Assembly (NCBI RefSeq): GCF_014107495.1
Contig: NZ_CP041969.1
Coordinates: 4,823,501-4,887,500, forward strand
From: Cohnella cholangitidis
GTDB lineage: Bacteria > Bacillota > Bacilli > Paenibacillales > Paenibacillaceae
Reading direction: 5' to 3'
Length of the DNA: 64,000 bases
Part shown: positions 8,721 to 18,166 of the stretch, one piece after another
How positions within the stretch are numbered: the first letter of the stretch is position 1
Layout: each line of letters begins with the position of its first letter
Translations under genes and position numbers: made by a program
The notes under the pieces: model-generated
Seen by the model: the letters and a program-made list of their open reading frames with translations, nothing else
The model's database searches: none
Told to the model about the DNA's origin: nothing

Positions 8721-9610
8721 ATGAATCCATCCATCGAATTGGAACAATTCGTCGATCGCGTGATGGCGGAGCTGGAAAAGAAGTTTGCTTCCGAGGCTAC
8801 TACCGGGGAAACAAGAACAATAGAGGACGATGCTGCGGATTCGACAGAAGCAACTGATTACTCGACCGCGGCCAATTCTCATATAGCGACGATTAAAGTA
8901 CCCGAGCCGAAATGGGAGGAAGGGCTCGCCGAGCTGATCGAAAGCACGCCCGCGCGCATCGGGGTTTGGCGAACCGGAACAAGGCCATTGACGAAGGAAA
9001 TGTTGAAATTTCGCTGCGATCACGCGGCCGCTATAGATTCGATCTACGGGGAAGTGAACGGGAAGCTGTTGTCGCGATTCGAATTGTTCACCGTGGAGAC
9101 GCGATACGGCAATACGGAAAACTATTTGAAAAGACCGGACATGGGACGGATCGTGACCGAGGAGGGAGAGGCGCATATCCTCGAGAAATGCGTGCTGCAT
9201 CCGCAAGTACAGATCGTCGTATCGGACGGGTTAAGCGCAACGCGATCGAGGCCAATTTGCCGGACGTGTACCCCTCGTTGTTAGACTCGTTGGAAGCTTA
9301 CGGTTTACGGACGGGAACTCCTTTTTTCGTCAGAGGGGGAAGGGTTGCCGTCATGGATCATATCGGGGAGCTGCTGCAGCCGGACGTTCTCGTGCTCTTG
9401 ATCGGGGAGAGGCCGGGACTCGTATCCTCCAAATCGATGAGCGCCTATCTCTGTTATCGACCGCGCAAAGGAACGGTGGAAAGCGACCGCACGGTCATCT
9501 CGAACATCCATCCCGGAGGCACGCCTCCGGTGGAAGCGGGAGCGTACATCGGAACTCTTGTACATAACATGCTGGAGCAGAAGACTAGCGGTATCCATTT
9601 GGAGTTGTAG
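8721..9610 (+). pseudogene. eutC: Ethanolamine ammonia-lyase small subunit, one-base deletion
   Basis: Reading through one frame change gives a full ~295-residue small (beta) subunit, which with EutB binds adenosylcobalamin. The first frame holds the family start MNPSIELEQFVDRVMAEL and a variable acidic linker. It continues through RIGVWRTGTRPLT and HPQVQIVVSDGLSA. At about 9239 the frame changes and the next conserved segment, NAIEANLPDVYPSLLDSL, continues to GAYIGTLVHNMLEQKTSGIHLEL. The junction reads GCAACGCG where GCAAACGCG is needed, so one A is missing from AAA. As written the protein lacks its C-terminal third, including the cobalamin-site part. Ribosome site GGGAGGAG precedes ATG 8721. 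Given the intact eutB and the same fault type elsewhere, an assembly error is likely. Confidence 0.9.
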
Positions 9611-9694
9611 GAGCCGTAGAGGCATCGGGAAGCAGGAGTTTGTTTGGGAGGTTTGGGATGGCGGATTAACCAACGGCAGAGGAGGTGGGGGAGG

Positions 9695-9823
9695 ATGGAA
9701 CTGGGAATCGGTATCGCATTGATCGCGGTCACGTGTTTGTTTGCGCTTTGGATCGTTCGTCTTGCGGGCAACAACGTAAGAAATTTCGATGAAAGCAAGC
9801 ATGAAAGCTTTATCGGGAAATAA
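9695..9823 (+). CDS. 42-residue single-pass membrane protein between eutC and the permease
   Basis: ATG 9695 follows an excellent GGAGGTGGGGGAGG ribosome site and opens 42 codons to TAA 9821-9823. Residues 4-22 (GIGIALIAVTCLFALWIV) form one hydrophobic helix, followed by RLAGNNVRNFDES and a polar end FIGK. There is no signal cleavage site. Its position directly before the ethanolamine permease suggests a small accessory subunit for that transporter, or a leader peptide. I know no named family for it. The strong ribosome site and the clear helix make it more likely real than chance. Confidence 0.65.
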   Translation: MELGIGIALIAVTCLFALWIVRLAGNNVRNFDESKHESFIGK

Positions 9824-9891
9824 ATCTAACGCCTGATAAGGACTAGAACCGCGTGACGTTGGCAGTAGAAAATGCCGAGGAGGGTAACGGT

Positions 9892-11456
9892 ATGAGTACT
9901 CAAACCCATCACCATGACAAAGACAAACAGGACTTGAACAAGTTCGGTTATGCGCAGGAGCTCCTTCGCAGCATGGGCGGTTTTTCTAACTTTGCGATTT
10001 CGTTTTCCATTATTTCCATCCTTACCGGAGCGTGTCCTTGTACGGACACGGGCTGACTTACGGAGGTCCCGGAATGATGGGCTTCGGTTGGCCGCTTGTC
10101 GCGCTATTCGTCATGATCGTCGCGGCATCGATGGCCGAGCTCGCTTCGGCGATTCCGACGGCCGGGGCTCTGTACCATTGGGCGTCCATCTTAAGAAACA
10201 AGCGCTGGGGTTGGTATACCGCATGGATTAATCTGATCGGCCAGATCGGCATCGTCGCCGGAATCGATTATTCCGTCGCTTTGTTCGCCGATCCGCTCTT
10301 GTCGGACGTGTTCGGTTACGCTTCTACCGAAACGACGATCTTGATCTGCTTTGCGGTCATTCTGTTAAGCCACGGCATCCTTAACCACATCGGGATCCGC
10401 AGCGTCTCCAGGTTGAACGACTTCTCCGCCTGGTATCATATCGTCATCGTACTCGTGCTCGTAGTATCGTTGGCTTTTTTCTCCAAAGGCAGCTTGAACA
10501 GCGTCGATTATTTGTTCAAGGTTGGGGAGACGTTCTCCGACAAGCCATATATGTTCGCGTTTCTCATCGGTTTGCTGCAAGCGCAATGGACGTTCACGGG
10601 CTTCGATGCATCGGCGCATACGATCGAGGAGACCGTTAATCCTCGCGTCCGCGCGCCTTGGGGGATTTTCACGTCGGTGGCCTATTCGTTCTTCTTCGGA
10701 TTCATTATGCTCGCCTTCGTGACGCTGTCCATCAAGGATGCCGGAGCGGCGACGGGCGCGGACAATGCGTTCATCTATGTCATCAGCGAAGCGCTAGGTG
10801 GCACGTTCGGAAACGTCATTCTGTGGCTGGTAACCGCGGCGATGTGGTTCTGCGGTTTGTCTTCGATCACTTCCTTCTCTCGGATGATGTACGCCTTCTC
10901 CCGCGACAAAGGAATGCCTCTTAGCAAGCAATGGGCGCAAATCTCCAAGAAATTCCGTACTCCCGCTAAAGCGATCTGGCTTGCTGTCATTCTGTCGTTC
11001 CTGCTCGCGTTAGTCGACTACATCATTAAGCAGGCGAATCCCGGCACAACCCATACGACCATTGCCTTTATGACCGCGGTTAGCGTCGTCGGCTTGTATG
11101 TCGCATACGGAATTCCGATCGTGCTGAAGATGATCGCCAAGGCGCAAGGGAAATTCCAAGCGAAGCATCTAGGACCGTGGCATCTTGGAAAATACAGCGA
11201 TTTTATCGGCGCTCTGGCGATTCTATGGATTGTCTTTATCTCGGTTATCATGGTCATCCCGCCGAACGAGATGGCCGGGTACGCGCTAGGCGGAATGGTC
11301 GTGTTGCTGATCATTATGGATTTCGCCTATTACCGGAAAAACTTCCCAGGACCGCAAGCCGCATTGAACACGTCGATGGCGGAGATCCTTCGGCGGGAAA
11401 AAGAGCTGGAAAGCAACCCTTCCGGCGGCGGTTCGGGTATTTCGCATAAGGGGTAG
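9892..11456 (+). pseudogene. eat: Ethanolamine permease, APC superfamily, one-base deletion near the N-terminus
   Basis: Repaired, this is a ~520-residue amino acid/polyamine/organocation permease with about 12 membrane segments. It starts MSTQTHHHDKDKQDLNKFGYAQELLRSMGGFSNFAISFSIISILTG, the typical APC consensus first helix. At about 10031 the frame shifts and continues VSLYGHGLTYGGPGMMGFGWP. The junction reads GAGCGTGTCC where GAGCGGTGTCC restores the frame (one G lost). The remainder is intact (TGFDASAHTIEETVNP, SSITSFSRMMYAFSRDKGMP). Placement at the end of the eut operon makes ethanolamine the likely substrate; EutH is absent from the window. Start ATG 9892 follows GAGGAGGG; an upstream GTG at 9853 lacks one. 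Confidence 0.85.
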
Positions 11457-11472
11457 CGAGGCTGCCGGAATG

Positions 11473-11504
11473 AAACCCGCCGATGTTGATCGTCGGGTTT
11501 TGTT
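11473..11504 (+). terminator. Rho-independent terminator after the eut operon
   Basis: A 12-bp stem with one mismatch (AAACCCGCCGAT against ATCGTCGGGTTT), GTTG loop and TGTTT tail, 16 bp after the permease stop. It ends the transcript that starts upstream of the window. Confidence 0.85.
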
Positions 11505-11532
11505 TGCGTGGCGGCGCTCTTGAATTTGTTAC

Positions 11533-11719
11533 GTTAACGGCATGGGATGCCGTTATTTTCGCGAAATGCAATTTGATTGACGAATAGCGGTACGGCGTAC
11601 CGTTATTTCTTGCGATCAGCATCATTTTCCCGCAATCATGCCAAATAGCGGTATGGGATGCCGTTATTGTATAGAAACACGAGCTAAGATCGCGAATAGC
11701 GGTATCGCATGCCGTTATC
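11533..11719 (+). repeat. Four spaced copies of a ~25-bp imperfect palindrome
   Basis: Copies begin at about 11533, 11583, 11644 and 11695. Each has the form AATAgCGGYAY-nnn-RTRCCGtTATT. Copy 1 contains the perfect palindrome AACGGCATgggATGCCGTT (11536-11554) and copy 2 has GCGGTACggcGTACCG. Arms vary together so that pairing is kept, suggesting selection for a hairpin. Start-to-start spacing is 50, 61 and 51 bp. No gene is supported here: an open frame across it consists of repeat translation. Confidence 0.75.
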
Positions 11720-11960
11720 ACTTTGAAAAAGACGCTCTGGCGAACCCTATCATGCGTGATGGGCGCTACCTATTCTGCCATTACTGCACTCAAGCCGTTC
11801 ACTCTCGCCATTGTCAGCGTGCGCAAATGGACGACACCCCCGCCATAGTCGCAAAAACCGACTATAAGCGTGCGCAGATGGGCGATAGGCTCGCTATAGT
11901 CGCAGAAACCGACTATGAGCACGCACAAATGAGCTGCACCCTCGCCATAGTCGCAAAAAC

Positions 11961-13332
11961 GGTTCAACCCCCTAAGTTTGGACACTCTCGTCCAATTTCA
12001 GGTTCTATCGTATTAAAGCGCGATTTCCCGCGGTTTAATGAGTCCATTTAGATGCTTGCTAAGGTACTCCGCTGGGGACAGATCTTGGAGACTTCCATGG
12101 ATCCGCCTTTCGTTGTAAAAACGAATATATCGGTCCACAACGGCAAAAGCTTGCTCGTATGTTTCAAAGACATTTCTCTGGTAACATTCTCGTTCTAAGA
12201 CACTGTGAAACGATTCGATATATGCATTTTTGTTGGGTGTGCGATTAGGCGTGCGTTCGTGCTCAAAGCCCATTTCGTTCGAAAATGCATGGAAAGCATG
12301 GCTACAAAACTGCGGACCATTGTCCGTGCGTATTACGAGCCGATGCTCGTCTACATGCACGTTTCGTTTCAGAAGTGCTTTCTGGACCAACTGCAGGATC
12401 GCCTTGGTATCGCATGATTTGCCTCTGAAATGTGTGACGATGCCGCGGTCATACACGTCTATAATGCTGGCTAAGTAGAAATGTCGACGAAGGCCGGTGA
12501 CATACCCATACTTAATGTCCATTTGCCATAGCTGATTGGGTCCAGTCACCACGCGGTTGTTCGCTACCTTGCGAGGCACACTGTTCTTCACCTCTCTTTG
12601 AGGCTGCAGGACGCCTAGCAACTTGCAAAGACGGTAAACCTTCTTCTTGTTGATACGCAGCTTGTACTGCCTTCTAAGACACAACGTAAGCTTGCGGTAG
12701 CCATAACAAGACTCTTCTTCTTGGGAGAGCAGATGGCGAATGTAGCTTTTGATTCGCGCATCCGAAATCTTCTCTCCACGGTGGTTCCAAGAGTATCCCG
12801 GAACGGGCCGGCCGCCACGAGTTGCTGGCGTAATTGTAGGATGTTGTAGGCGATAGTAATACGTAGAGCGCGGTACCTTGCAAATACGGAGCACCGTTTT
12901 CACGGGGTAACCGGCAGCAATCCAGGGTAGCGCTACTTCGAGTCGGGTGTCGACTGTGGATTCGTTTTTTTTACCAGGTCTCGGAGAATGGCGATCTCCA
13001 AATCCTTCTCTCCAAGCAACTTCATGGCTTGGTCATATCTCTTTTGCAAGTCTTGAGAATCTTTAGTGATCTGATCTACTTGCTGTTTCTTTTTGACCAT
13101 CTCAGCCTGCACCTCATCCCAATATTGGCGTACCCATCTCTGAAGAGTTGATGGAGACATCCCGTGTTCCCTAGCTACATGCTCCGTTCGATATCCGGAG
13201 ACCACCAACGCCACATACTCCTTCTTCAACTCTTCCGTACAATGAAAACGTCTCTTCACGAACATTTCCCCCACTCATTTAAGTTTACTTTGAGTTGGAG
13301 AAAGTGTCCAAAGGGATTAGGGGGCTAAATAG
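11961..13332 (-). mobile_element. IS3-family (IS150-like) insertion sequence
   Basis: About 1372 bp containing an orfA/orfB transposase on the minus strand. Imperfect inverted repeats at both ends share CCCCCTAA and TTTGGACACT, with a 3-bp difference in spacing. The boundaries are set by AAAAC at 11956-11960 and 13333-13337: removing the element with one AAAAC copy restores the 51-bp period of the surrounding repeat exactly. The outermost ~7 bases do not pair well, so boundaries could be off by a few bases. Both reading frames look intact, so the copy may be active. Confidence 0.8.
12013..13274 (-). CDS. IS3-family transposase OrfAB, joined by programmed -1 frameshift
   Basis: OrfA (13274 down to 12933, 113 residues) has a helix-turn-helix (YVALVVSGYRTEHVAREHGMSPSTLQRWVR) and a leucine-zipper-like tail. 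OrfB (read from 12903 to 12013; 296 residues from its first Met) is the DDE integrase with QMDIKYGYV, VIRTDNGPQF and the Glu of YIESFHSVLERE. The frames overlap at eight T residues on the + strand (12965-12972), giving A8C in the mRNA after the Val codon. Slippage by -1 there turns VKKT... into VKKNESTVDTRLEVALPWIAAG and enters orfB, giving a fused ~410-residue transposase. OrfB has no good independent start near this junction, so the fusion is the expected active product. Confidence 0.88.
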
Positions 13333-13506
13333 AAAACCGACAATAAGGGCGCGCAGATGGGCGACAGGCTCGCCATAGTCGCAAAATCCGACTATAAGCA
13401 CGCACAAATGAGCTGCCTCCCTCCCCCACGACTAAATGAACTAGCCAGTTCCGCGTATAAATTCTATAATGATTTTCATGCATCGCCATACAGGAGACAA
13501 CAACAA

Positions 13507-14469
13507 ATGAAACTCGCAACGGAGAAAATATTCACACACCCGCTAGGCATCATAGGAGCTGCAGTAGGAGCGACGGCGTTATGGGGAAGCGCGTATCCGT
13601 TCATTAAGCTTAGCTACGCGGAGCTTGGAATCGGGAGCGACGATATTTACCGTCAAATCCTGTTCGCGGGGTACAGGTTTTTCCTGGCGTCCCTTCTCAT
13701 ATTGCTGTTCATGAAGCTGATCGGCAAAAAAATCTCCTATCAGAAAGGAACTTTGGGCAGAGTCGGGCAAATCGGCTTGTTCCAAACGCTCCTCCAATAT
13801 ATTTTCTTCTATTACGGGATGAGCGGATCGTCCGGCGTGACCGGGGCGATTATCGCGGGAACGACCTCCTTCTTCCAAATTTTGTTGGCGCATTACATGT
13901 ATGCAGGCGACAAAATCAACGCTCGCAAGTCTGTAGGCCTGATTATCGGATTCTCGGGTGTCGTTCTAGTCGGGATATCCAAAGGTTCGTTAAGCCTGGA
14001 ATTCGGCATAGCGGAGATTTGCTTGCTGCTGGCGGCGTTTTTCGGGGCTCTCGGCAACATATTGTCGAAGAAGGCGTCGGAACAGTTGGATGTTCTCTAC
14101 ATGACCGCATGCCAAATGTTGCTGGGAGGCGTTGCCTTGCTGGCGATCGGAGCGATCGGAGCGGGGGCGATGCCGTTCGAATTCACGGCATCCGCGGCGT
14201 GGATGCTGCTGTATCTCGCGATATTGTCCGCGCTAGGGTTCGTGCTGTGGAATACGGTGATGAAATACAACAAAGTCGGAAGCATCTCGATGTATTTGTT
14301 CCTGATCCCCGTCTTCGGCGTATTCTTGTCGGCCGGCATCCTCGGCGAAGAGCTTCATCTGTTCGTATGGGCGGCTCTGGCGTTAGTCGTAGGGGGTATC
14401 GTGATCGTCAACGGTACAAGGAAACCTTCCGGAATGGAGCTTCCTCGTTCCGCGAAAACTACAATTTAG
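13507..14469 (+). CDS. EamA/DMT-superfamily transporter
   Basis: A ~320-residue drug/metabolite transporter with two EamA repeats and about ten membrane helices. The first starts at AAVGATALWGSAYPFIKL and the second near IAEICLLLAAFFGALGNILSKKA. The substrate cannot be told from sequence; family members export amino acids, metabolites or dyes. ATG 13507 is chosen because it follows CAGGAG and the protein then starts MKLATEK. An upstream open frame from 13357 only translates the tandem repeat. It stands alone between the repeat/IS region and a strong terminator. Confidence 0.85.
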   Translation: MKLATEKIFTHPLGIIGAAVGATALWGSAYPFIKLSYAELGIGSDDIYRQILFAGYRFFLASLLILLFMKLIGKKISYQKGTLGRVGQIGLFQTLLQYIFFYYGMSGSSGVTGAIIAGTTSFFQILLAHYMYAGDKINARKSVGLIIGFSGVVLVGISKGSLSLEFGIAEICLLLAAFFGALGNILSKKASEQLDVLYMTACQMLLGGVALLAIGAIGAGAMPFEFTASAAWMLLYLAILSALGFVLWNTVMKYNKVGSISMYLFLIPVFGVFLSAGILGEELHLFVWAALALVVGGIVIVNGTRKPSGMELPRSAKTTI

Positions 14470-14480
14470 TTATCTTGCAA

Positions 14481-14513
14481 AAAACTACCGACGCCGGGTC
14501 GGTAGTTTTTTTC
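14481..14513 (+). terminator. Rho-independent terminator after the EamA gene
   Basis: Perfect 12-bp stem AAAACTACCGAC / GTCGGTAGTTTT with GCCGG loop and an adjoining T-run, 11 bp after the stop codon. Confidence 0.92.
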
Positions 14514-14673
14514 CGCTCTTCCGCCGGTAATCCCCTATACTAGAATCAGCAAGCAACTTTCAATCAATTTGTAATAATTCATATCCCGATCCGAAAAAAG
14601 TTAAAAGGATTAGGCGCCGCGGAGACGAAATGGTTGACGTTAGGCGCAGTTCGAAGCAAAAGGAGCATGCCCG

Positions 14674-16504
14674 GTGATCCCTAAGATCCTGCACAGCCTG
14701 TTAAACCGAGTGCTTAACAAGAAGAGCATACAATTTCAGATGTTCTTCACTTTCATGATCATTACGCTCATCCCGATCGTCATCGTCGGCTACATCACCT
14801 TCCGGGTCTCCTCGGCTACGATCACCAAGGAGGTCAAGAACAGCAACGAGCAGTTGATGGAGGAGATCGTCAGCAACTACGAGCTGTATTTCCACAACAT
14901 CGAGATCGACGCCAACAAGTTCGCCTCGCAGATGGTGAACAACAATATCCGCTTGAACGAAAAAGTATATTTCTTCGATACGTTCATCGTGGAAAACATC
15001 ATGGAAATCAACGATTACTTGCACAGTACGTTCGAAGCGACGGGGAACTTCCTCAGCATTCGGGTATTTTCGGACAACGGTCATTTTATTAGCAGCGCCT
15101 TTAACAAGGAAACCTATCAGGTGTATTCCTACAATTCGGAAGCCGATCTCTTATGGCGCAACGCGATGTTGGACAATCGGGAAGACAAGCTGATCTTCGA
15201 CGTTCACCCGATCAACCGGGAAGGGCTGATGAGCCTGGTTGCATCCAAACCGGTCATTAACCCTTTCAGCGGCAAGAGAATGGGTTATATCAGCTTCGAT
15301 AAGGAGCTGGATTCCTTCGCGGCTTTGTTCCAACCGTTCGAGAAGAGGGATGGAAGCACCATTCAGCTCATCTCCAAGGAAGGCAAAATCCTGTACCATA
15401 CGGACCGGATGCAAATCGGAAAAAACGCCGATCCGTCTTGGTTGGCGAAGATGACCGCGTCGATTGCTTCCGAGGGAGAGGAAGACGTCGAGACGGTCGA
15501 TCGGGACAACATGGTATTGACGAGCATCATGCCGAACAAGGACGCTTACATGGTTAGCTCCGTTCCTCTATCGATCATTAATAGCCAAGTCGATTCCATT
15601 CGCAATATTACGATCTGGATTATGCTGCTCTCGATCCTTCTCGTATTCGGTTTGTCTTTCGTGCTGTCGCTCTACATTTCGCGGCCGATCAAACAATTAA
15701 GCAAAGCGATGCAGCAGGTGGAACGCGGCCGGTTGACGACGAACATCCCGATCAGCGAATCGAACCTCGAGACTTGGCTGCTTAGCAAGAGCTTCGAGTC
15801 CATGCTAGGTAGAATCAAACAACTGGTAAAGACGCAGTACGAGATGGAGCTGCATAAAAAAAGACGCCGAGCTGAAGGCGCTCATGATGCAAATCAATCC
15901 TCACTTCCTTTACAACACGTTAGAGGTCATCAGCGGAATCGCGGATTACGAGCAGGTGACGCAAATCTCGGATATTACCCAATCGCTTAGCAAAATGCTG
16001 CGCTACAACATCGATTTGAAGTCGGAGGAAGTCCGGATCGCGGAGGAAATCGACAATTGCAACAACTTTTTCCTGATTTTGAAGAGCCGCTTCGAGGACA
16101 AGCTTCAAGTCGAGCAGGAGATCGATCGGGAGGCGCTCCCGTTCAAAATATTGAAAATCACGCTCCAACCGCTTATAGAGAACGCGGTCAAACACGGGGT
16201 CGAGAAAAAACTGGGACAAGCGACCGTGCTCCTGGAAGTGAAGAAAGATAAGGATTGGATCGTCATTCGGATCGTCGACAACGGCACCGGGTTCGATCCG
16301 GAAGCATTGGAGGAATTCGAACGGTTCAAGCATAAATCGGATACGACCTTCTACGAACCCGCGGGCGGGCGGAAGGTCGGATTGAAGAACGTGTATTTAA
16401 GATTAAGGATTTTATTCGGAGACCAGTTGGATTTCGCCATTCGCAGCGTTGAGGGAGAGGGGACGGCCATTACGATTCGTTTTCCCGCCATACCGGCAAA
16501 ATAA
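14674..16504 (+). pseudogene. YesM-type sensor histidine kinase, one-base insertion in an A-run
   Basis: Repaired, this is a ~610-residue membrane sensor kinase. It has a first transmembrane helix (FFTFMIITLIPIVIVGYI), a ~270-residue extracellular sensor (dCache-like), a second helix (IWIMLLSILLVFGLSFVLSL) and a HAMP domain. The His_kinase segment ALMMQINPHFLYNTLEVIS and the ATPase motifs (LQPLIENAVKHG, DNGTGFDPEALE) follow. The frame breaks in seven A residues at 15856-15862; six A restores ELHKKDAELKALMMQINPHF. The start is GTG 14674 with AAGGAG nine bases upstream. The product would phosphorylate the adjacent AraC-type regulator. The sensor likely reads the sugar used by the neighbouring ABC operon, perhaps through the lipoprotein at 18167-19150. 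Confidence 0.85.
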
Positions 16505-16518
16505 TGGAGGGTTCAAGC

Positions 16519-18144
16519 ATGCAGCAGCATTTCGCGGTTCGGATATTGGTGGTAGAGGACGAAATCGGAGTCAGGCGAAGCCTGATCGGGAAGCTGCGCG
16601 GTATCGAGCTCCCGATCGAAATCGCGGGAGAAGCGGAGAACGCGGAGCAAGCCCTCGAGATGATGAAGAAGGACTTGCCCGACATCGTGCTGCTGGACAT
16701 GCGGATGCCGGGCATGGGAGGATACCGTTTTCTCCCGATTCTGAAGGAGCAATTCCCGAAAGTCAGAGTCATTATTCTAAGCGGATATTCCGATTTCGAA
16801 TACGTTCTGCAATCGCTGAGGAACGGAGCGGAAGATTACTTGCTCAAGCCCGTCATCAAGGAAGATTTAGAGAAGACGCTTCGCAAGACGATCCAATCGA
16901 TCCGTTACGAGTTGGAACAGAGCAGGCAGAACATTTCTAACGGCATGCTGCTGAACCAAGCGGTTCCGTTGCTTAAGCACCAATTCCTAAACCGAATTCT
17001 GAAGCCGCAATCGGCGTTGCAAGCCGCGGATAAATTGGCTCATCTAGGAATACTCCTCGATTATCCCGGCTATTTGATGATCTTGGTTCGTATCCTGGAT
17101 TACGCGAAGGTTAAGTCCCGTTATTTGGAGGAGTCGAATTTAGTCTTCTTCGTGTTCGAGAATATCGTGAACGACACGTTGTCGGAACCGGTCCAATGCT
17201 TCCCGCACGAGCACAAGGAAGGTGAGTACGTCATCTTGATCGGCTTGCCGCGCGACATGGATTCGCAAAACGAGATCGCCGACTGGAATCCTCGATTGGA
17301 GCGCATTCTGGACAATATGAGGCAATTCGGAAAAATCCAAGCCCAATTGCTCGTTACCCAACCTTTCCAATCTCTTCGATCCGCCGGACTGATTTACCGC
17401 CAAGCAATGGAGCATGCCGACTTCCCGGGCGCGAAGCCGAAGCCAGGGACGGAGGAGCAGGCGCAGGTAACATACATGGCCGATAACGAAGACGATCGTT
17501 GGGTGGAGGACATGGCTTCGGAGTTGGATTCGGAAGCGCTCGTCGCAGCGATCGAGGAGAGGAACGTCAGGGAGTTGACGGAGCTCATTCAAGCTCTGTT
17601 CGAGAAGAAGATGTCGCCTAGACAAGCGGCGGCCGTAGCTTATTACGCGTTGGAGCAAAGCTTGGACAGGCTGTTCGTGGATCCCGAGGCGATGAGGCAA
17701 AGGATGCCCGGGCTTTCCGGGCTGCTCGAGCGCGTATCGGATTCCGCGGGCCTTCAGAAGGAGATGCTCGTTCTGGCGGTGCAGATCGGAGAAGCGGCGT
17801 CCAAACGCAACCAGGGCGAATCGAGGCAGATGATCTCCCAAGCGCAAAAATATATCGAGCAGTATTATTTCGAGGATATTACGCTGGAATCCATTTCGAA
17901 GAAGTTTTACCTGAACCGTACTTATTTCAGCGAATTGTTCAAGAACGAGACCGGATGGACGTTCAAGAAATACGTGAATCACATCCGCATGGAGAAGGCG
18001 AAACGGCTGCTCGTCGATCACGAATTGCGCCCTTCCGTCGTAGCCGAGCTGGTCGGCATCAAGGATCCCGTTTATTTCACGGTTCTGTTCAAGAAGATGA
18101 CCGGGTTGCCGCCGGGAGAATACCAGCGAGCGAACGGCGGCTGA
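16519..18144 (+). CDS. YesN-type response regulator, receiver plus AraC-type DNA-binding domain
   Basis: A 541-residue transcription factor partnered with the preceding kinase. The receiver domain begins VRILVVEDEIG, has the phosphoacceptor Asp in IVLLDMRMPGMGG and Lys in DYLLKPV. A long central linker domain follows. The C-terminal ~100 residues form an AraC/XylS double helix-turn-helix (ISKKFYLNRTYFSELFKNETG ... LVGIKDPVYFTVLFKKMTGLPPGEY). ATG 16519 is preferred because GGAGGG lies seven bases upstream; an in-frame ATG at 16504 overlaps the kinase stop but lacks a site. It probably activates the divergent or downstream sugar transport genes. Confidence 0.92.
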   Translation: MQQHFAVRILVVEDEIGVRRSLIGKLRGIELPIEIAGEAENAEQALEMMKKDLPDIVLLDMRMPGMGGYRFLPILKEQFPKVRVIILSGYSDFEYVLQSLRNGAEDYLLKPVIKEDLEKTLRKTIQSIRYELEQSRQNISNGMLLNQAVPLLKHQFLNRILKPQSALQAADKLAHLGILLDYPGYLMILVRILDYAKVKSRYLEESNLVFFVFENIVNDTLSEPVQCFPHEHKEGEYVILIGLPRDMDSQNEIADWNPRLERILDNMRQFGKIQAQLLVTQPFQSLRSAGLIYRQAMEHADFPGAKPKPGTEEQAQVTYMADNEDDRWVEDMASELDSEALVAAIEERNVRELTELIQALFEKKMSPRQAAAVAYYALEQSLDRLFVDPEAMRQRMPGLSGLLERVSDSAGLQKEMLVLAVQIGEAASKRNQGESRQMISQAQKYIEQYYFEDITLESISKKFYLNRTYFSELFKNETGWTFKKYVNHIRMEKAKRLLVDHELRPSVVAELVGIKDPVYFTVLFKKMTGLPPGEYQRANGG

Positions 18145-18166
18145 CGGTCTCTTGGAACGAATCGGG

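Larger units (their letters stand above)
11841..13421 (+). repeat. 51-bp tandem repeat array, interrupted by the IS3 element
   Basis: Units start at 11841, 11892 and 11943, and again at 13371 after the insertion. Each opens with CGCYATAGTCGC and contains the palindrome ATAGTCG-7 nt-CGACTAT. The second halves alternate between an A form (GCGCAGATGGGCGAYAGGCT) and a B form (CACGCACAAATGAGCTGC), giving a 102-bp higher-order period. The IS splits the third unit: bases 11943-11960 plus 13338-13370 restore exactly 51 bp. A partial B-like unit precedes 11841. Reading frames stay open through it only because 51 is divisible by three. Confidence 0.8.

Noticed and set aside
11638..12051. A 137-codon open frame with a repeated ~17-residue peptide unit
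   Set aside because: It is the translation of palindromes and of the 51-bp array; 51 is a multiple of three, so several frames on both strands stay open. There is no ribosome site and it runs into the IS.
11841..13421. The tandem array as a possible CRISPR locus
   Set aside because: Units are contiguous and similar along their whole length, with no unique spacers and no cas genes nearby.
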